Origin: a virus
Strand: one strand, 5' to 3'
Length of the DNA stretch: 47,597 nt
Virus record (IMG/VR): IMGVR_UViG_3300021197_000970
Span: 1 to 47,597 of that record
Below, one piece after another: positions 18,349 to 27,100 of this stretch (within the stretch, counting starts at the first letter, position 1; every line of letters begins with the position of its first letter). Position numbers and translations under genes: made by a program. The notes under the pieces were generated by a model, which was not told the origin of the DNA, ran no database searches, and worked only from the letters and a program-made list of their open reading frames with translations.

Positions 18349-18507
18349 CTACCATCCTAATGTATGGTAAACCTCATCCTCTAATATAATGATGTGTGAA
18401 TTACAATCACCACAGTACTTTTCTCTTGAAGTTTTTAGTGTCCAAGCGTTATGACATATAGTGCAGGCTTCCATTTCTTTTTCGGTTAAACTAATTAGGT
18501 TCATCAT
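18349..18507 (-). CDS. 52-residue zinc-ribbon protein
   Basis: Starts at ATG 18507 after GGAGAG, three bases after the primase stop, and ends one base before the nuclease ATG. Four cysteines in CTIC (15-18) and CGDC (32-35) form a zinc ribbon. Coupled placement between primase and nuclease suggests a replication accessory role. Too short for ordinary gene callers. Confidence 0.68.
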   Translation of the reverse strand: MMNLISLTEKEMEACTICHNAWTLKTSREKYCGDCNSHIIILEDEVYHTLGW

Positions 18508-18509
18508 TT

Positions 18510-19517
18510 TTATACTCTCCTTGTACCGTCATCTCTCCAACAAGAACCTTTACATCCTACGTTAGCGGATAGCCAAGAACAAGACGGTGGCTGTTCGTGG
18601 TCTATAATAGAAAACAATTGCATCCTAGACATACTAGGTTTAAAATCTCTCCAATTTAATTTTTCGATAAAGGCAACTGCTTCATCTACTATCTTTCTTT
18701 TGTCTGCCGTACTCAATGTTTTTGGGTCGGCAAACAACCTAAGATTCTCGACTAGATGATACCCTAGAGCCAACCTAACAGGGTGTTTAGGGTTCTCATG
18801 TGTCATGGCCGAGGCTATACATGGGGGTATAGGTATTTGGCCGGAAGAAGTTATCTCACCATGAAATACATTACTATGTAGGTCTTTAGGTATAGGGTTA
18901 TTAGAAATCCATTTGACTATATCAAACTCGCTATCCACAGCCCTACCTCTAAATGGGTCATACACGTCATACTCCCTGTTAGGTGTGGTAGGTATGTCAT
19001 AATTCAACGGGTCTTTAACAAAATCTAACGTAGGTATATTTACAGCCCACTTACTTCTTTTTGTATTATATGTGTTGGGTATTCTTGTTAATTTTTGTGG
19101 ATGCCCTACGCCGTCTAAAGTAGCCAAATCACTAGCCACACTTCTTTCATACCTGTCTATATGTCTAGCAATACTTGTACCGATTACAGGCCGCTTAAAC
19201 ATCTGATGTATATGAAATCCTCTACCTGTAAACACAGTCCTTACATCACCCTCTAAACGAGATATGAGCGTAGCGACATCATTCTTTACATCATCCATAG
19301 AGCCACCTTCTTCAATATCAAAATCCCACCACGCTCTATCCATAATGACGCTTTCAACGTCATATTTCCAAGGTCTAATCGGGTCTTTTCTTTGGAAGGC
19401 ATACAAAGACGTGTAGCAAGACGCTTTACCGTTTACTTTATCTATGTAATCATCAAAACTTTTACGAGAAAAACATTGTGAACGGCGAAGCCCAATCTCT
19501 CTCGGAAACAGAAGCAT
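18510..19517 (-). CDS. Archaeo-eukaryotic primase (PriS-like)
   Basis: 335 residues from ATG 19517 (MLLFPREIGL); a longer in-frame version from 19643 overlaps another gene and is rejected. The metal motif DFD is at D65-D67 (WWDFDIEEGG) and the nucleotide-binding motif GRGFHIH at 98-104, the two hallmarks of the small primase subunit fold. The C terminus has cysteines in PPSCSWL and GCKGSC that could bind zinc or an iron-sulphur cluster. It should make primers for the polymerase in the same region. The next gene follows after three bases. Confidence 0.78.
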   Translation of the reverse strand: MLLFPREIGLRRSQCFSRKSFDDYIDKVNGKASCYTSLYAFQRKDPIRPWKYDVESVIMDRAWWDFDIEEGGSMDDVKNDVATLISRLEGDVRTVFTGRGFHIHQMFKRPVIGTSIARHIDRYERSVASDLATLDGVGHPQKLTRIPNTYNTKRSKWAVNIPTLDFVKDPLNYDIPTTPNREYDVYDPFRGRAVDSEFDIVKWISNNPIPKDLHSNVFHGEITSSGQIPIPPCIASAMTHENPKHPVRLALGYHLVENLRLFADPKTLSTADKRKIVDEAVAFIEKLNWRDFKPSMSRMQLFSIIDHEQPPSCSWLSANVGCKGSCWRDDGTRRV

Positions 19518-19522
19518 AATAA

Positions 19523-19690
19523 TCACTCTTCTTTTACCGCAAAAGTATAGGTAGCGCCACAGGAACAAGCCAATAGAAGCATTAATTCCGGCTTGTGTCC
19601 TTCCTGTCCTGTTACTCTCCAAACTTCTTCCTCGCCTTCCCAAGCATCCATTTTACCGCATGATTGACATATAATTTCCGGTTTATTCAT
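19523..19690 (-). CDS. 55-residue zinc-ribbon protein
   Basis: ATG at 19690 overlaps the end of the Cas4-like gene by 8 nt, and the stop lies 5 nt before the primase ATG. CQSC near residue 8 and CSC near residue 41 provide metal ligands. It reads as good protein and its position fixes the primase start downstream. Function unknown, probably a replication accessory factor. Confidence 0.66.
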   Translation of the reverse strand: MNKPEIICQSCGKMDAWEGEEEVWRVTGQEGHKPELMLLLACSCGATYTFAVKEE

Positions 19691-20510
19691 CTATATTCCA
19701 CTCCTTAATGCCGTTCAATTCTGCCTCACAATCTAGTGAAAAATCACACCACATTGGACAGAAGTAATCATTCCAATTCATAGGCCATTGTTGGGAAGTA
19801 AGAGACTCAATAGTGTCATATAATGATTCCTCAAATAGTTTATACGACCTCTCTCTAAATGGCTCTAAAAGAGCGAAGCCCTTCTCAGCACCAATCCACA
19901 TGGTCTTTCCTCTTTTATTACCCTCTAGTATTAATTTATCTTCTACGTCATATTCGTAGTCGGGGCTAATGTATAAGAAGTGCGATACCTCTTCGTAATC
20001 TAACTTTCTCAACAACCTAGTATAATACACTAATTCCTTTCTAGTCCTACCTAGTTTAGACATAGACATATTACCCGTCTTTAATTCCACCAAGATTAGT
20101 TTTCCTGTTTCGGGATGCTTTAACACACCATCTATAAGACCGACCCATACAATAGGTTGCCCGTTCAATTCTTCATAGACTTCGTGCTTCACTTCTGCCT
20201 CTACTACTTCCAAGCCACCCATGTCGTGTGCTATCTGATGCAATAGAAGGTTTAATGAATCAACTCCATCATCGTCTGCTACACCTTCTTGTTCTGCCGC
20301 TTCCATCAGCACGTCTGCACCGTCTAATAAACCTCTCTCCATAACATTATGTATGGCGACACCACGAATCATTTCTTCCGTTGGCGGCACTCTAGGTATA
20401 TCCGCTATGTATCTCCAATAGAATTGTCTAGGACACATCTTGTATGTCATAAACGATGACTTACTAATTCTTAGTGAGCCTTCATCAGCAGGGTTATATG
20501 AAGAAAGCAT
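19683..20510 (-). CDS. Cas4/RecB-like PD-(D/E)XK nuclease with Fe-S cysteines
   Basis: 275 residues. RISKSSFMTYKMCPRQFYWR holds C26; H54 is in RGVAIHNVMERG; the nuclease motif is D127 (VGLIDGVL), then E142-x-K144 (LVELKTG), followed by the conserved helix ELVYYTRLL. Three cysteines near the C terminus (C251, C255, C261 in CPMWCDFSLDC) with C26 give the four ligands of the Cas4/AddB 4Fe-4S cluster. Such nucleases process DNA ends or recombination intermediates. No CRISPR genes are nearby, so this is a stand-alone viral Cas4-like enzyme. Confidence 0.82.
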   Translation of the reverse strand: MLSSYNPADEGSLRISKSSFMTYKMCPRQFYWRYIADIPRVPPTEEMIRGVAIHNVMERGLLDGADVLMEAAEQEGVADDDGVDSLNLLLHQIAHDMGGLEVVEAEVKHEVYEELNGQPIVWVGLIDGVLKHPETGKLILVELKTGNMSMSKLGRTRKELVYYTRLLRKLDYEEVSHFLYISPDYEYDVEDKLILEGNKRGKTMWIGAEKGFALLEPFRERSYKLFEESLYDTIESLTSQQWPMNWNDYFCPMWCDFSLDCEAELNGIKEWNIDE

Positions 20511-20514
20511 AGTT

Positions 20515-20796
20515 TCACTCTTCTTCTATCTTAGCGTTATCCCAATCATCAATAGACATTTGGTTTTTGTCAAACAAATCTTCACCGCATGACGGACAAA
20601 CATCTTCTAGTGGTATGTTAGGTAGTATAGGTCTGATAACTTCTTCGTTGCATGACGGACAAATTATTCTATCCATTTTACCCATGTCGTCTAATAAATT
20701 ATAGAACATCATCTGTAATTTCATTACATCGTTACCCATGTATTGAATCACCTTTACCGTTTCTCGCATAAACATCTCTAAATCTTCGTCTTTCAT
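20515..20796 (-). CDS. Small zinc-ribbon protein heading the Cas4-primase operon
   Basis: 93 residues: an N-terminal amphipathic helix region (residues 1-40), then two CPSC pairs (ICPSCNEEV and VCPSCGED) forming a zinc ribbon at about 42-75, then an acidic tail. A class A promoter element (20816-20828) is centred 28 nt upstream of the ATG, so the transcript is close to leaderless and should run through the nuclease, primase and XPF-like genes. Confidence 0.75.
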   Translation of the reverse strand: MKDEDLEMFMRETVKVIQYMGNDVMKLQMMFYNLLDDMGKMDRIICPSCNEEVIRPILPNIPLEDVCPSCGEDLFDKNQMSIDDWDNAKIEEE

Positions 20797-20815
20797 ATTA
20801 TTTTCACCCTTGTAT

Positions 20816-20828
20816 TACCGTTATAAAC
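20816..20828 (-). promoter_or_regulatory. Class A TATA promoter (operon of 20796)
   Basis: Read on the minus strand: GTTTATAACGGTA. It shares GTTTATAACSSTA with the elements at 25251, 28302 and 29205. It lies at the stop of the polymerase gene, 28 nt (centre) before the next ATG. Confidence 0.68.
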
Positions 20829-20829
20829 T

Positions 20830-23067
20830 TTACACCCAACTCATATCTGCTAAACCATTCCTAGCATTTTCTATGGGTTGAGTACTCCATCCTGCCAAAT
20901 CAAAGTATGGCTTTATTTTTTTTATGACAAATCTATCTACCATAACCTTAGTACCTATGGTTTCTATATCCTCGACATCTTTCGGATTATCGAATGCTAT
21001 ATACTTACCATTTTCATTTAAGGTAACTAAAAAGAATGAGCCTTTTCTATATCCTTTACCTAGATATTCGTTAGCCCAAGCCGCACCTGCTGATGAGCCG
21101 GACAATACCTTATATTGGCTTATATCTCTTTCTAATTTACCCTTCATACATAGGTCTATTGGGTCTGTTTCTCCCTTGATTACTGAATCCACCATAGTAG
21201 ATAGTCTATCAGTTACAGCAGACTCTTGTTCATTAGTTAATATTCCGGTAATAGTATCTAACATAGCCGCCTTCATAACAGGTGGCATCCTGCTTTGTTT
21301 CATCTCAATACCTTTAACGTAAATGTTTGGTTCGTGATACTCACCATCAGTCCAAGTAACCATACCTGTATATCTATTCTTAGCCACCATTATTATACGA
21401 GAACACCACTTCTCAAACTCGGTTACGATAGGGTGCATTCTCTCATTAATCAACCCTAACTTTTCTAAACCTTCTTCGGGTGTAGGTATGACACAAAATA
21501 CAGAATCAGTGTGTCCATAGATGACATCGAATCCTACATCTCTAGCATTCTCCATAAGTTGCCCTAGTGTCTCTCTCGATGTGTATGTGATAGCCGCCGC
21601 TATTTCGGGGTGATACATACCAAACTTAGCATCTCCTGCCACACCGTACATAGATGCAACCAAAGTCTTAGCGGCAAACTGCATACAATCCCACTTCTTC
21701 TTTTCATCACCTTCCGTCAGAAACATTTTCATCTTAAACTCATTTCTAAACTTAGTCATTAATTCCATTTGTCTTACAAGTAAACCTTTCTCACCCTGTC
21801 TAAACTTAGAGCCGTTGCCGCAGTCCACACCTTCGGGGTCTAAACTATCCCAACTGATATTATACTTAGCGGCATTAGAGTGGTACATAGCACGTATGTC
21901 TAGGATGCCTACGTTGTCGTACACTCCTGCTTCCACCTTGAGAATCTCAGCACCTTCATAATCCACCTTAGCGAATTGAGGTTGAGTAGGTATTTTTCTA
22001 TCAAAATCTTTATCTCTTAAAACTAAGTTAGTAAACATCTTAGTTATGAACGGTGTACTCTTAATCTCACATTGTACTATGTGTTGTAAAGCAGTATAGT
22101 AATCTAACGCATTTACTGCATCGTCTAACTTAGGTAGTAGTCTTACGTCTTGTCTGCAATAGTGTATGTATAAATCTCTATCTTCGTACCAAGATTCATC
22201 GTGTCCTTTCTCTAACTCTACTTTCTTTTCTCCTAATATTTCTTCCGCTACATCGTTTAGTTTGTAAGAGGGTAGTTTTCCATTCTTCATTTCCCATAGT
22301 TTAGAAACAGCAAGCATCAAGTCTATACAATTCCTACCCACTATTGGTTGTTCCCAATCACCATACTCATACCTTAATCGCCTAAGTGGTGATAGGGCAT
22401 AGGAAGGTAGCCCACACGCTCTAGTACGCTCGACTATCTGCTTTATGTCAGCACCTACCACATACCACCCTGTAATAATATCGGGGTCGCAATTCTTTAG
22501 TATTCTCATAAAATGTATGAGCATTGAACGCTCATTAGCGAATCCCATAGCAGGAGTTTCATACTTATATTCACCTAATTCAGAATAAGGTACTCCTTCA
22601 CCGTCTTTCAAATCCTGTGTCGCAAGCGTTGACTCAACGAACCATACATATTCTTTTCCGGTAAAATTATCATAGGCCACAATAACTCTCATGTGTCCTG
22701 TCGTTGGCGACCATTCACAATCTAAATACCATGTCCTATGTTTGTAGTTAGGTATAGGTTCATTACCATCGTTTATGTAATCACAAAGAACCTTGTTAGT
22801 GTAGGGTACGTTAGCCTCCCATGTTGACCCTGCGTAAGACAGTTGCCTTACATCGTAGGGGGTAGCACAATAAACTTTAGTCAAAGATTCACCATACAGA
22901 CCTGTGTAACCTGCTTCGGTTCTAACTGCTTCCGCTACGTATGGTACATTCTCATCTTCCATGTAGCAGTAAGGCCAATACCCACTAATAGTTTTCTCGT
23001 ATCTTTTACCGTTTTTATCTCTAGCCCTTATGAGAACATTTCTTCCATTCGTTTTTTCAACTATCAT
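20830..23067 (-). CDS. polB: Family B DNA polymerase
   Basis: 745 residues. Exonuclease motifs: D116-x-E118 (YLDCEW), D207 (TGWYVVGADI) and Y303xxxD307 (YCRQDV). Polymerase motifs: A with D390 (DIRAMYHS), B with K467 (KTLVASMYG), C with D521 (YGHTDS), and a KGIEMKQSR thumb-side motif. It is a proof-reading replicative polymerase. Motif A has MYHS for LYPS, motif B has S for the usual N, and motif C has H for the first Asp; the main metal ligands D390 and D521 remain. Start overlaps the small zinc gene as ATGA. Confidence 0.9.
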   Translation of the reverse strand: MIVEKTNGRNVLIRARDKNGKRYEKTISGYWPYCYMEDENVPYVAEAVRTEAGYTGLYGESLTKVYCATPYDVRQLSYAGSTWEANVPYTNKVLCDYINDGNEPIPNYKHRTWYLDCEWSPTTGHMRVIVAYDNFTGKEYVWFVESTLATQDLKDGEGVPYSELGEYKYETPAMGFANERSMLIHFMRILKNCDPDIITGWYVVGADIKQIVERTRACGLPSYALSPLRRLRYEYGDWEQPIVGRNCIDLMLAVSKLWEMKNGKLPSYKLNDVAEEILGEKKVELEKGHDESWYEDRDLYIHYCRQDVRLLPKLDDAVNALDYYTALQHIVQCEIKSTPFITKMFTNLVLRDKDFDRKIPTQPQFAKVDYEGAEILKVEAGVYDNVGILDIRAMYHSNAAKYNISWDSLDPEGVDCGNGSKFRQGEKGLLVRQMELMTKFRNEFKMKMFLTEGDEKKKWDCMQFAAKTLVASMYGVAGDAKFGMYHPEIAAAITYTSRETLGQLMENARDVGFDVIYGHTDSVFCVIPTPEEGLEKLGLINERMHPIVTEFEKWCSRIIMVAKNRYTGMVTWTDGEYHEPNIYVKGIEMKQSRMPPVMKAAMLDTITGILTNEQESAVTDRLSTMVDSVIKGETDPIDLCMKGKLERDISQYKVLSGSSAGAAWANEYLGKGYRKGSFFLVTLNENGKYIAFDNPKDVEDIETIGTKVMVDRFVIKKIKPYFDLAGWSTQPIENARNGLADMSWV

Positions 23068-23210
23068 TCTACATCATGCCTAAACATCTTAAGGTTGTTA
23101 CAATGCTCACACTCATATATTTCTGCATTATCTATATGTTCTACAAAGACCCAAGAGAAAGTTGCACCGCATCTTTCACAAGAAGGCCATCGTTGAGTGT
23201 AGTTAACCAT
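23064..23210 (-). CDS. 48-residue zinc-ribbon protein
   Basis: ATG 23210; the stop overlaps the polymerase ATG (ATGA). Metal ligands in CERCG (residues 11-15) and CEHC (residues 34-37). It is one base from the preceding HTH gene. The tight coupling to the polymerase suggests a polymerase or replisome accessory factor; function unknown. Confidence 0.68.
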   Translation of the reverse strand: MVNYTQRWPSCERCGATFSWVFVEHIDNAEIYECEHCNNLKMFRHDVE

Positions 23211-23211
23211 A

Positions 23212-23472
23212 TCAATTCACCTTTCTTGCGCCCCTACTACGGGTATCAATGTTGTGGCGGCGAAGCCAATTGTTGATACACATTGGTGTAACGCCGCATT
23301 CAGTAGCGATAGTCTGCATATTTTTACCATGCTTTACGTACTGTGCGCTTAACCACTCGTAGTCTTTATACAAAGGCTGTGTGTCTGTTGGTATGATAGT
23401 AACAGTTACGTCATACCCACCAATCGTTCTTTTGTTTTTTCCTAATTCTAAATCTTTCATTTCTAAATCCAT
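23212..23472 (-). CDS. Helix-turn-helix DNA-binding protein
   Basis: 86 residues. Residues 50-75 (MQTIATECGVTPMCINNWLR) match a resolvase/transposase-type HTH followed by the typical RRHNI. The N-terminal 40 residues are charged and beta-like. Lies between the sliding clamp and the polymerase zinc gene in the same operon; possibly an autoregulator or origin-binding factor. Confidence 0.66.
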   Translation of the reverse strand: MDLEMKDLELGKNKRTIGGYDVTVTIIPTDTQPLYKDYEWLSAQYVKHGKNMQTIATECGVTPMCINNWLRRHNIDTRSRGARKVN

Positions 23473-23476
23473 TTAA

Positions 23477-24283
23477 TCACCCCAAGTTACTTGCTTGGAA
23501 AATAAAGTCGCCATCACCTAATGTAATTAGCATTCTGATACCCTGCCCTTCGGGTCTGAAATCAAAGAAGTGTATGCTTGCTGTACCTGTTAACTCCTTA
23601 AAAACATATTCTAAACCACCCATATAGACTGCTTCAAAAACAGTCTGTGGTTTTGGGTCAATTTGAGAGATAGTTTTACCTTTAAGGTTCTTACCTACTT
23701 CCACACATAATCCTCTTTCATCAGAAGTTACTGTGTATAGGTTGTATCTTTGGTTGTTCATATTATCACACCTAAAGGCTTCATATAAAGTAGTAGTGTC
23801 TATCTCTAGCCAAGAAGCAAAAGGCTTTCTTTTACCTCCACTATTTAATTGATAAGTAATATCTTGTAAGTCTATCTTAGTAGCCAATCTTACAGATTTT
23901 GCTTCCCACTCATTAACATTAGAAGATGTATGAGGGAATGCTAAAGCCTTATCTGATGAAGTCATAGTGGTCTGTTTGTTAGATGATTTTAAGATAATTT
24001 TATCTTCACCTATTTCTAATTTGATAACACCACCGTGATATTTCAAAGCCCCTAAGAAAGCCTCTATATCAGATATAGCAAAGTTTCCTGCGCCGGAACA
24101 AGGTATAGATAATAATGTCAATGACGACAACCCATCTTTGACAAGAGAGCAGGCAGTAAGTCTACTACCTACTGCTCTCATCATTAGAGAATGAACCTGT
24201 GGAGTTACTTTACCGGAAACATTCTGTTTCCTTTGAGACAAAGTTAGTAACCATGTTAATGAGTTACTATCAACAGTAATCAT
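23477..24283 (-). CDS. Sliding clamp (PCNA-like)
   Basis: 268 residues, near the length of archaeal PCNA (about 245-250). Two repeats of mixed beta strands and helices are discernible; an interdomain-type stretch lies near residues 110-150, and the C-terminal GGLEYVFKEL and GIRMLITLGDGDFIFQASN resemble the second clamp domain and terminal strand. Placement between the RecA-like ATPase and polymerase, with a clamp loader 4 kb away, supports the call. Sequence identity to known clamps is low, so fold prediction would be the test. Confidence 0.68.
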   Translation of the reverse strand: MITVDSNSLTWLLTLSQRKQNVSGKVTPQVHSLMMRAVGSRLTACSLVKDGLSSLTLLSIPCSGAGNFAISDIEAFLGALKYHGGVIKLEIGEDKIILKSSNKQTTMTSSDKALAFPHTSSNVNEWEAKSVRLATKIDLQDITYQLNSGGKRKPFASWLEIDTTTLYEAFRCDNMNNQRYNLYTVTSDERGLCVEVGKNLKGKTISQIDPKPQTVFEAVYMGGLEYVFKELTGTASIHFFDFRPEGQGIRMLITLGDGDFIFQASNLG

Positions 24284-24287
24284 GTAA

Positions 24288-25232
24288 TCACTCCATGAAA
24301 GGTAGGCCGAACCACTCTACGTTACCATTAGATACTTTGAGTATATCGTGTTTAGTACCAACCTTTTCTATGTTGCTACCTTTCATTTCTTCGATAGTAG
24401 CACGAACAACCCACTCACCATCGGCTAAGGTTCTATCACCTTCGACACCTGCTGCGGGGTCTGCTTTCTTCATGTATCGGTTTAGGAATACTTGTTGAGA
24501 AAACTTTCTCATAGTACCTTTCTCCCATTCCGGTCTGAAACCAACAGTCATTAGTACTTTCTTACCTGTGCCGTCATCCATGAATTGTGATACTGCTTTT
24601 AAGTGAAAGGTAAAGTAAACCTTAGCAACATTAAGACTGTGTAAACGTGTCAAAACATTTCTGTATAGACGGTTACGCTCTCTCCATTCTTTCTGATTGA
24701 ATGTACCATCTTCTGTCTCAATGACACCGCGACTTAGTAATGACGCTCTCATAGCGTGTTCACACCATTTTAGGAATGTCGAACCACCATCAAAGATTAC
24801 ACCACCTACTGATTCGGGGTCATTCTTTACCTTCTCGGCTAGAATGTTAACGTACCAAGATGTCTTGTCAAGTAGAGCCTTGTAGTCTACGTTGTTATCC
24901 TCATCGAAGATAGAGTCATCTGTTTCATCGTGTAGTGGTAACACTACTATATTATCAGCGTCGGGAAACACATGGTCTACCGTAGACTTAGCGGAGTTAT
25001 CTATGTCAAAGATATAGATTGTCTTACCTGCTTCTATTTCATTTCTCAAGCATGATAAAGCCAACCCTGTCTTAGCAGTATTCTCATGGCCTACAAAGGC
25101 AGCCCTGTGAGTAATAGCCTTAATAGTATTATTCTCAAAGAGATTTTTGTAATAACTCTCATCGAACCTATTTACAGGTTCGGCAGTCTTTTGTTTAGTC
25201 GTAGGTGTTGCTTGTGTTCCCCATGCGCTCAT
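24288..25232 (-). CDS. RecA/RadA-like P-loop ATPase (Sak4-like)
   Basis: 314 residues from ATG 25232 (MSAWGTQATP); the upstream ATG at 25247 is less likely because the TATA centre at 25259 places transcription start at about 25232. The P-loop is G48HENTAKT55, a Walker B-like strand is GGVIFDGG, and the later AKVYFTFHLKAV strand is typical of the short RecA-fold single-strand annealing/recombination ATPases of phages. It would support recombination or replication restart. It heads the operon with sliding clamp, HTH, zinc protein and polymerase. Confidence 0.75.
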   Translation of the reverse strand: MSAWGTQATPTTKQKTAEPVNRFDESYYKNLFENNTIKAITHRAAFVGHENTAKTGLALSCLRNEIEAGKTIYIFDIDNSAKSTVDHVFPDADNIVVLPLHDETDDSIFDEDNNVDYKALLDKTSWYVNILAEKVKNDPESVGGVIFDGGSTFLKWCEHAMRASLLSRGVIETEDGTFNQKEWRERNRLYRNVLTRLHSLNVAKVYFTFHLKAVSQFMDDGTGKKVLMTVGFRPEWEKGTMRKFSQQVFLNRYMKKADPAAGVEGDRTLADGEWVVRATIEEMKGSNIEKVGTKHDILKVSNGNVEWFGLPFME

Positions 25233-25250
25233 ATATATTCCTCTCATTAC

Positions 25251-25263
25251 TAGGGTTATAAAC
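25251..25263 (-). promoter_or_regulatory. Class A TATA promoter (RecA-like to polymerase operon)
   Basis: Minus strand GTTTATAACCCTA, identical over 13 bases to the element before the clamp-loader gene. TATA centre 25259 is 27 nt before ATG 25232, which predicts a leaderless mRNA. Confidence 0.74.
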
Positions 25264-26800
25264 TTTCAGTAAGTATCGCTGCATCAGTCATAAGAAGTAA
25301 TGCCGCTACACTAACCGCAGATTCTAAACTGTTAATTGTTACTTGTGCGGGGTCAATAACCCCATCACTAAATGCGCTTCTAACATCAGTAGTTTTACCG
25401 CAAATATATTGACCGTATCTATGTATAGGTATCTCTCCTGTATTATTACCTGCATTCTCTATTATCGTGCGTATGGGTGCTTCCAATCCAAGAGCAAATA
25501 ATTTCCCAATGTGCCTAGATACATCTTCGGGGTATGGTTCTAATCCCATTTGAGCGAAGTATAGTGTTGTGCCACCACCTGCTACCACACCACCATTCAT
25601 AGCCAAACGACAAGCGTTAACTGCATCATCTACACGTTCTTTTCTTTCTAATTGTTCAACCTCAGATTTGCCGCCTACATATATCTTAGATATACCATTA
25701 GTCAATCTTGATATACGATTGTTATAGTATTGTTGCATCCAATCATTAGTCGCTTCTTCTTCATAAGAAGCCAAAGAATCTAGGTGTTCGTTTAATTCAT
25801 CAGACGATTCTCCACTCGCTGTAATTATAGTAGTCAAAGCAGAAGCCTGTATTTTATCACATGAGCCTACATCAAATGAAGTTAGTTTAGTGATAGATTC
25901 ACCTAGAGAAGTCTTAAACAAATTACTCTTTGTAACCAACGCTATATCCTCTAACCATGCCTGTTGTTCATCCGGCATACCCGATGGCTTAACTAATAAT
26001 GCACTTATCTTACCCTGTGCTATGTTGACTAAAAGATTCTGTAACGCTTGATGATTAAAATCAGTACAGAATATAGCAATAGGTTTGTTGTCTTTGACTG
26101 CTAACTCTAAAGCAGGTATCAAAGCATTGAACGTCTCAATCCTTTCGGTTGTTACTATAACCATAGGATTATCTAAGATGCACCTAGCCTTCGGACTGTT
26201 TATCATAACATTATGTGCGTAGCCCGATAGAACCTCTAATCCCTGCACATCTTCCGTGTATGTTTCAAAGGTAGGACTTTTTTCTATCGTAATAGTACCC
26301 TTACTACCTGTCTTATTGATAACGTCTGCTATCATTTTACCCAATACAGGGTCATTGTTAGCAGCAATAGTAGCCACATCTTCGATAGAGAAATCATCAG
26401 TCTTACTCGCCTTGATGAAAGTTATTGTCTGTTCTAAGTAGTGAGCCAAAGCGTCTCTAATAACAATAGGACTTACACCTTGTTCTATTAAGGTAAGAGA
26501 ACCATTACACAAAGCCTGTGCTATAAGCGTAGCAGTAGTAGTGCCGTCTCCCGACTTCTCCTGTGCTTCGCTAGCGACTTCTTTAAGTAAGTCTATACCC
26601 ATTTGTACGTAAGGGTCTGCATCATTGATAGCCCTAGCAACAGTAACACCGTCATTAAGAATGACAGGCATACCACTAGGATTCTGAATAATAACCGTTC
26701 TTGCATTTACCCCTAAAGTACCCTTGACTGCGTTAGCAACCTTGTTCACACCTTTGAGTAATTTACTCTTTGCTTCCATTCCTGTTAATATTGTTTCCAT
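25256..26800 (-). CDS. groEL: Group I chaperonin (GroEL-like)
   Basis: 514 residues against about 545 in bacteria. Equatorial ATP motifs are intact: D50GV (VILNDGVTVAR), D85GTTTAT (EKSGDGTTTATLIA), GGVVAGGGTTLY, VDDAVNAC and the C-terminal DPAQVTINSLESAVSVAALL. These are group I features, not those of archaeal thermosomes. The C-terminal GGM tail is absent. A GroES-like gene lies nine bases upstream. It should assemble a folding cage; viral clients such as tail or replication proteins are inference. Confidence 0.9.
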   Translation of the reverse strand: METILTGMEAKSKLLKGVNKVANAVKGTLGVNARTVIIQNPSGMPVILNDGVTVARAINDADPYVQMGIDLLKEVASEAQEKSGDGTTTATLIAQALCNGSLTLIEQGVSPIVIRDALAHYLEQTITFIKASKTDDFSIEDVATIAANNDPVLGKMIADVINKTGSKGTITIEKSPTFETYTEDVQGLEVLSGYAHNVMINSPKARCILDNPMVIVTTERIETFNALIPALELAVKDNKPIAIFCTDFNHQALQNLLVNIAQGKISALLVKPSGMPDEQQAWLEDIALVTKSNLFKTSLGESITKLTSFDVGSCDKIQASALTTIITASGESSDELNEHLDSLASYEEEATNDWMQQYYNNRISRLTNGISKIYVGGKSEVEQLERKERVDDAVNACRLAMNGGVVAGGGTTLYFAQMGLEPYPEDVSRHIGKLFALGLEAPIRTIIENAGNNTGEIPIHRYGQYICGKTTDVRSAFSDGVIDPAQVTINSLESAVSVAALLLMTDAAILTESL

Positions 26801-26809
26801 AAAAATACC

Positions 26810-27100
26810 TCATATAAAATCGTCATGTAAATCTTGGTCGTAGTATTCTTCTCCACCTATGTAGTACGGTACTTCTTCACCGTCAAATGCTAAAAGGTCA
26901 GAATAATGTACACAAACCCTACCGTCATCCAATGTCATTTGTATCTTATCACCATTGAATAGTACGGTGTCTCCGCACCCTATTTCTAGGGGTACGAGAG
27001 AACCAATACTATCAACAACATATTCTTTTGCGGTAATAAGACCCGATGTACTGATTGTTTCAGCCATCTTTAGGATAACGTATTCTCCTACGGCCTTCAT
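26810..27100 (-). CDS. groES: GroES-like co-chaperonin
   Basis: 96 residues from ATG 27100, which overlaps the upstream stop as ATGA; a longer frame start at 27166 lies inside the upstream gene. VGEYVILKMAE matches the first strand of Cpn10, ETISTSGLITAKE the mobile loop with a hydrophobic GLI edge, and CGDTVLFNGDKIQ plus VHYSDLLAF the barrel and C-terminal strand. An acidic C-terminal extension (EEYYDQDLHDD) is unusual. It would cap the GroEL-like ring encoded next to it. Confidence 0.8.
   Translation of the reverse strand: MKAVGEYVILKMAETISTSGLITAKEYVVDSIGSLVPLEIGCGDTVLFNGDKIQMTLDDGRVCVHYSDLLAFDGEEVPYYIGGEEYYDQDLHDDFI

Noticed and set aside
18510-19643. Longer 377-residue version of the primase
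   Set aside because: The extra 42 residues overlap the zinc-ribbon gene at 19523-19690 and do not resemble primase; ATG 19517 is preferred.
19683-20510. Cas4-like gene as evidence of a CRISPR system
   Set aside because: No repeat-spacer array and no other cas-like gene is present; stand-alone Cas4-like nucleases are known in archaeal viruses.
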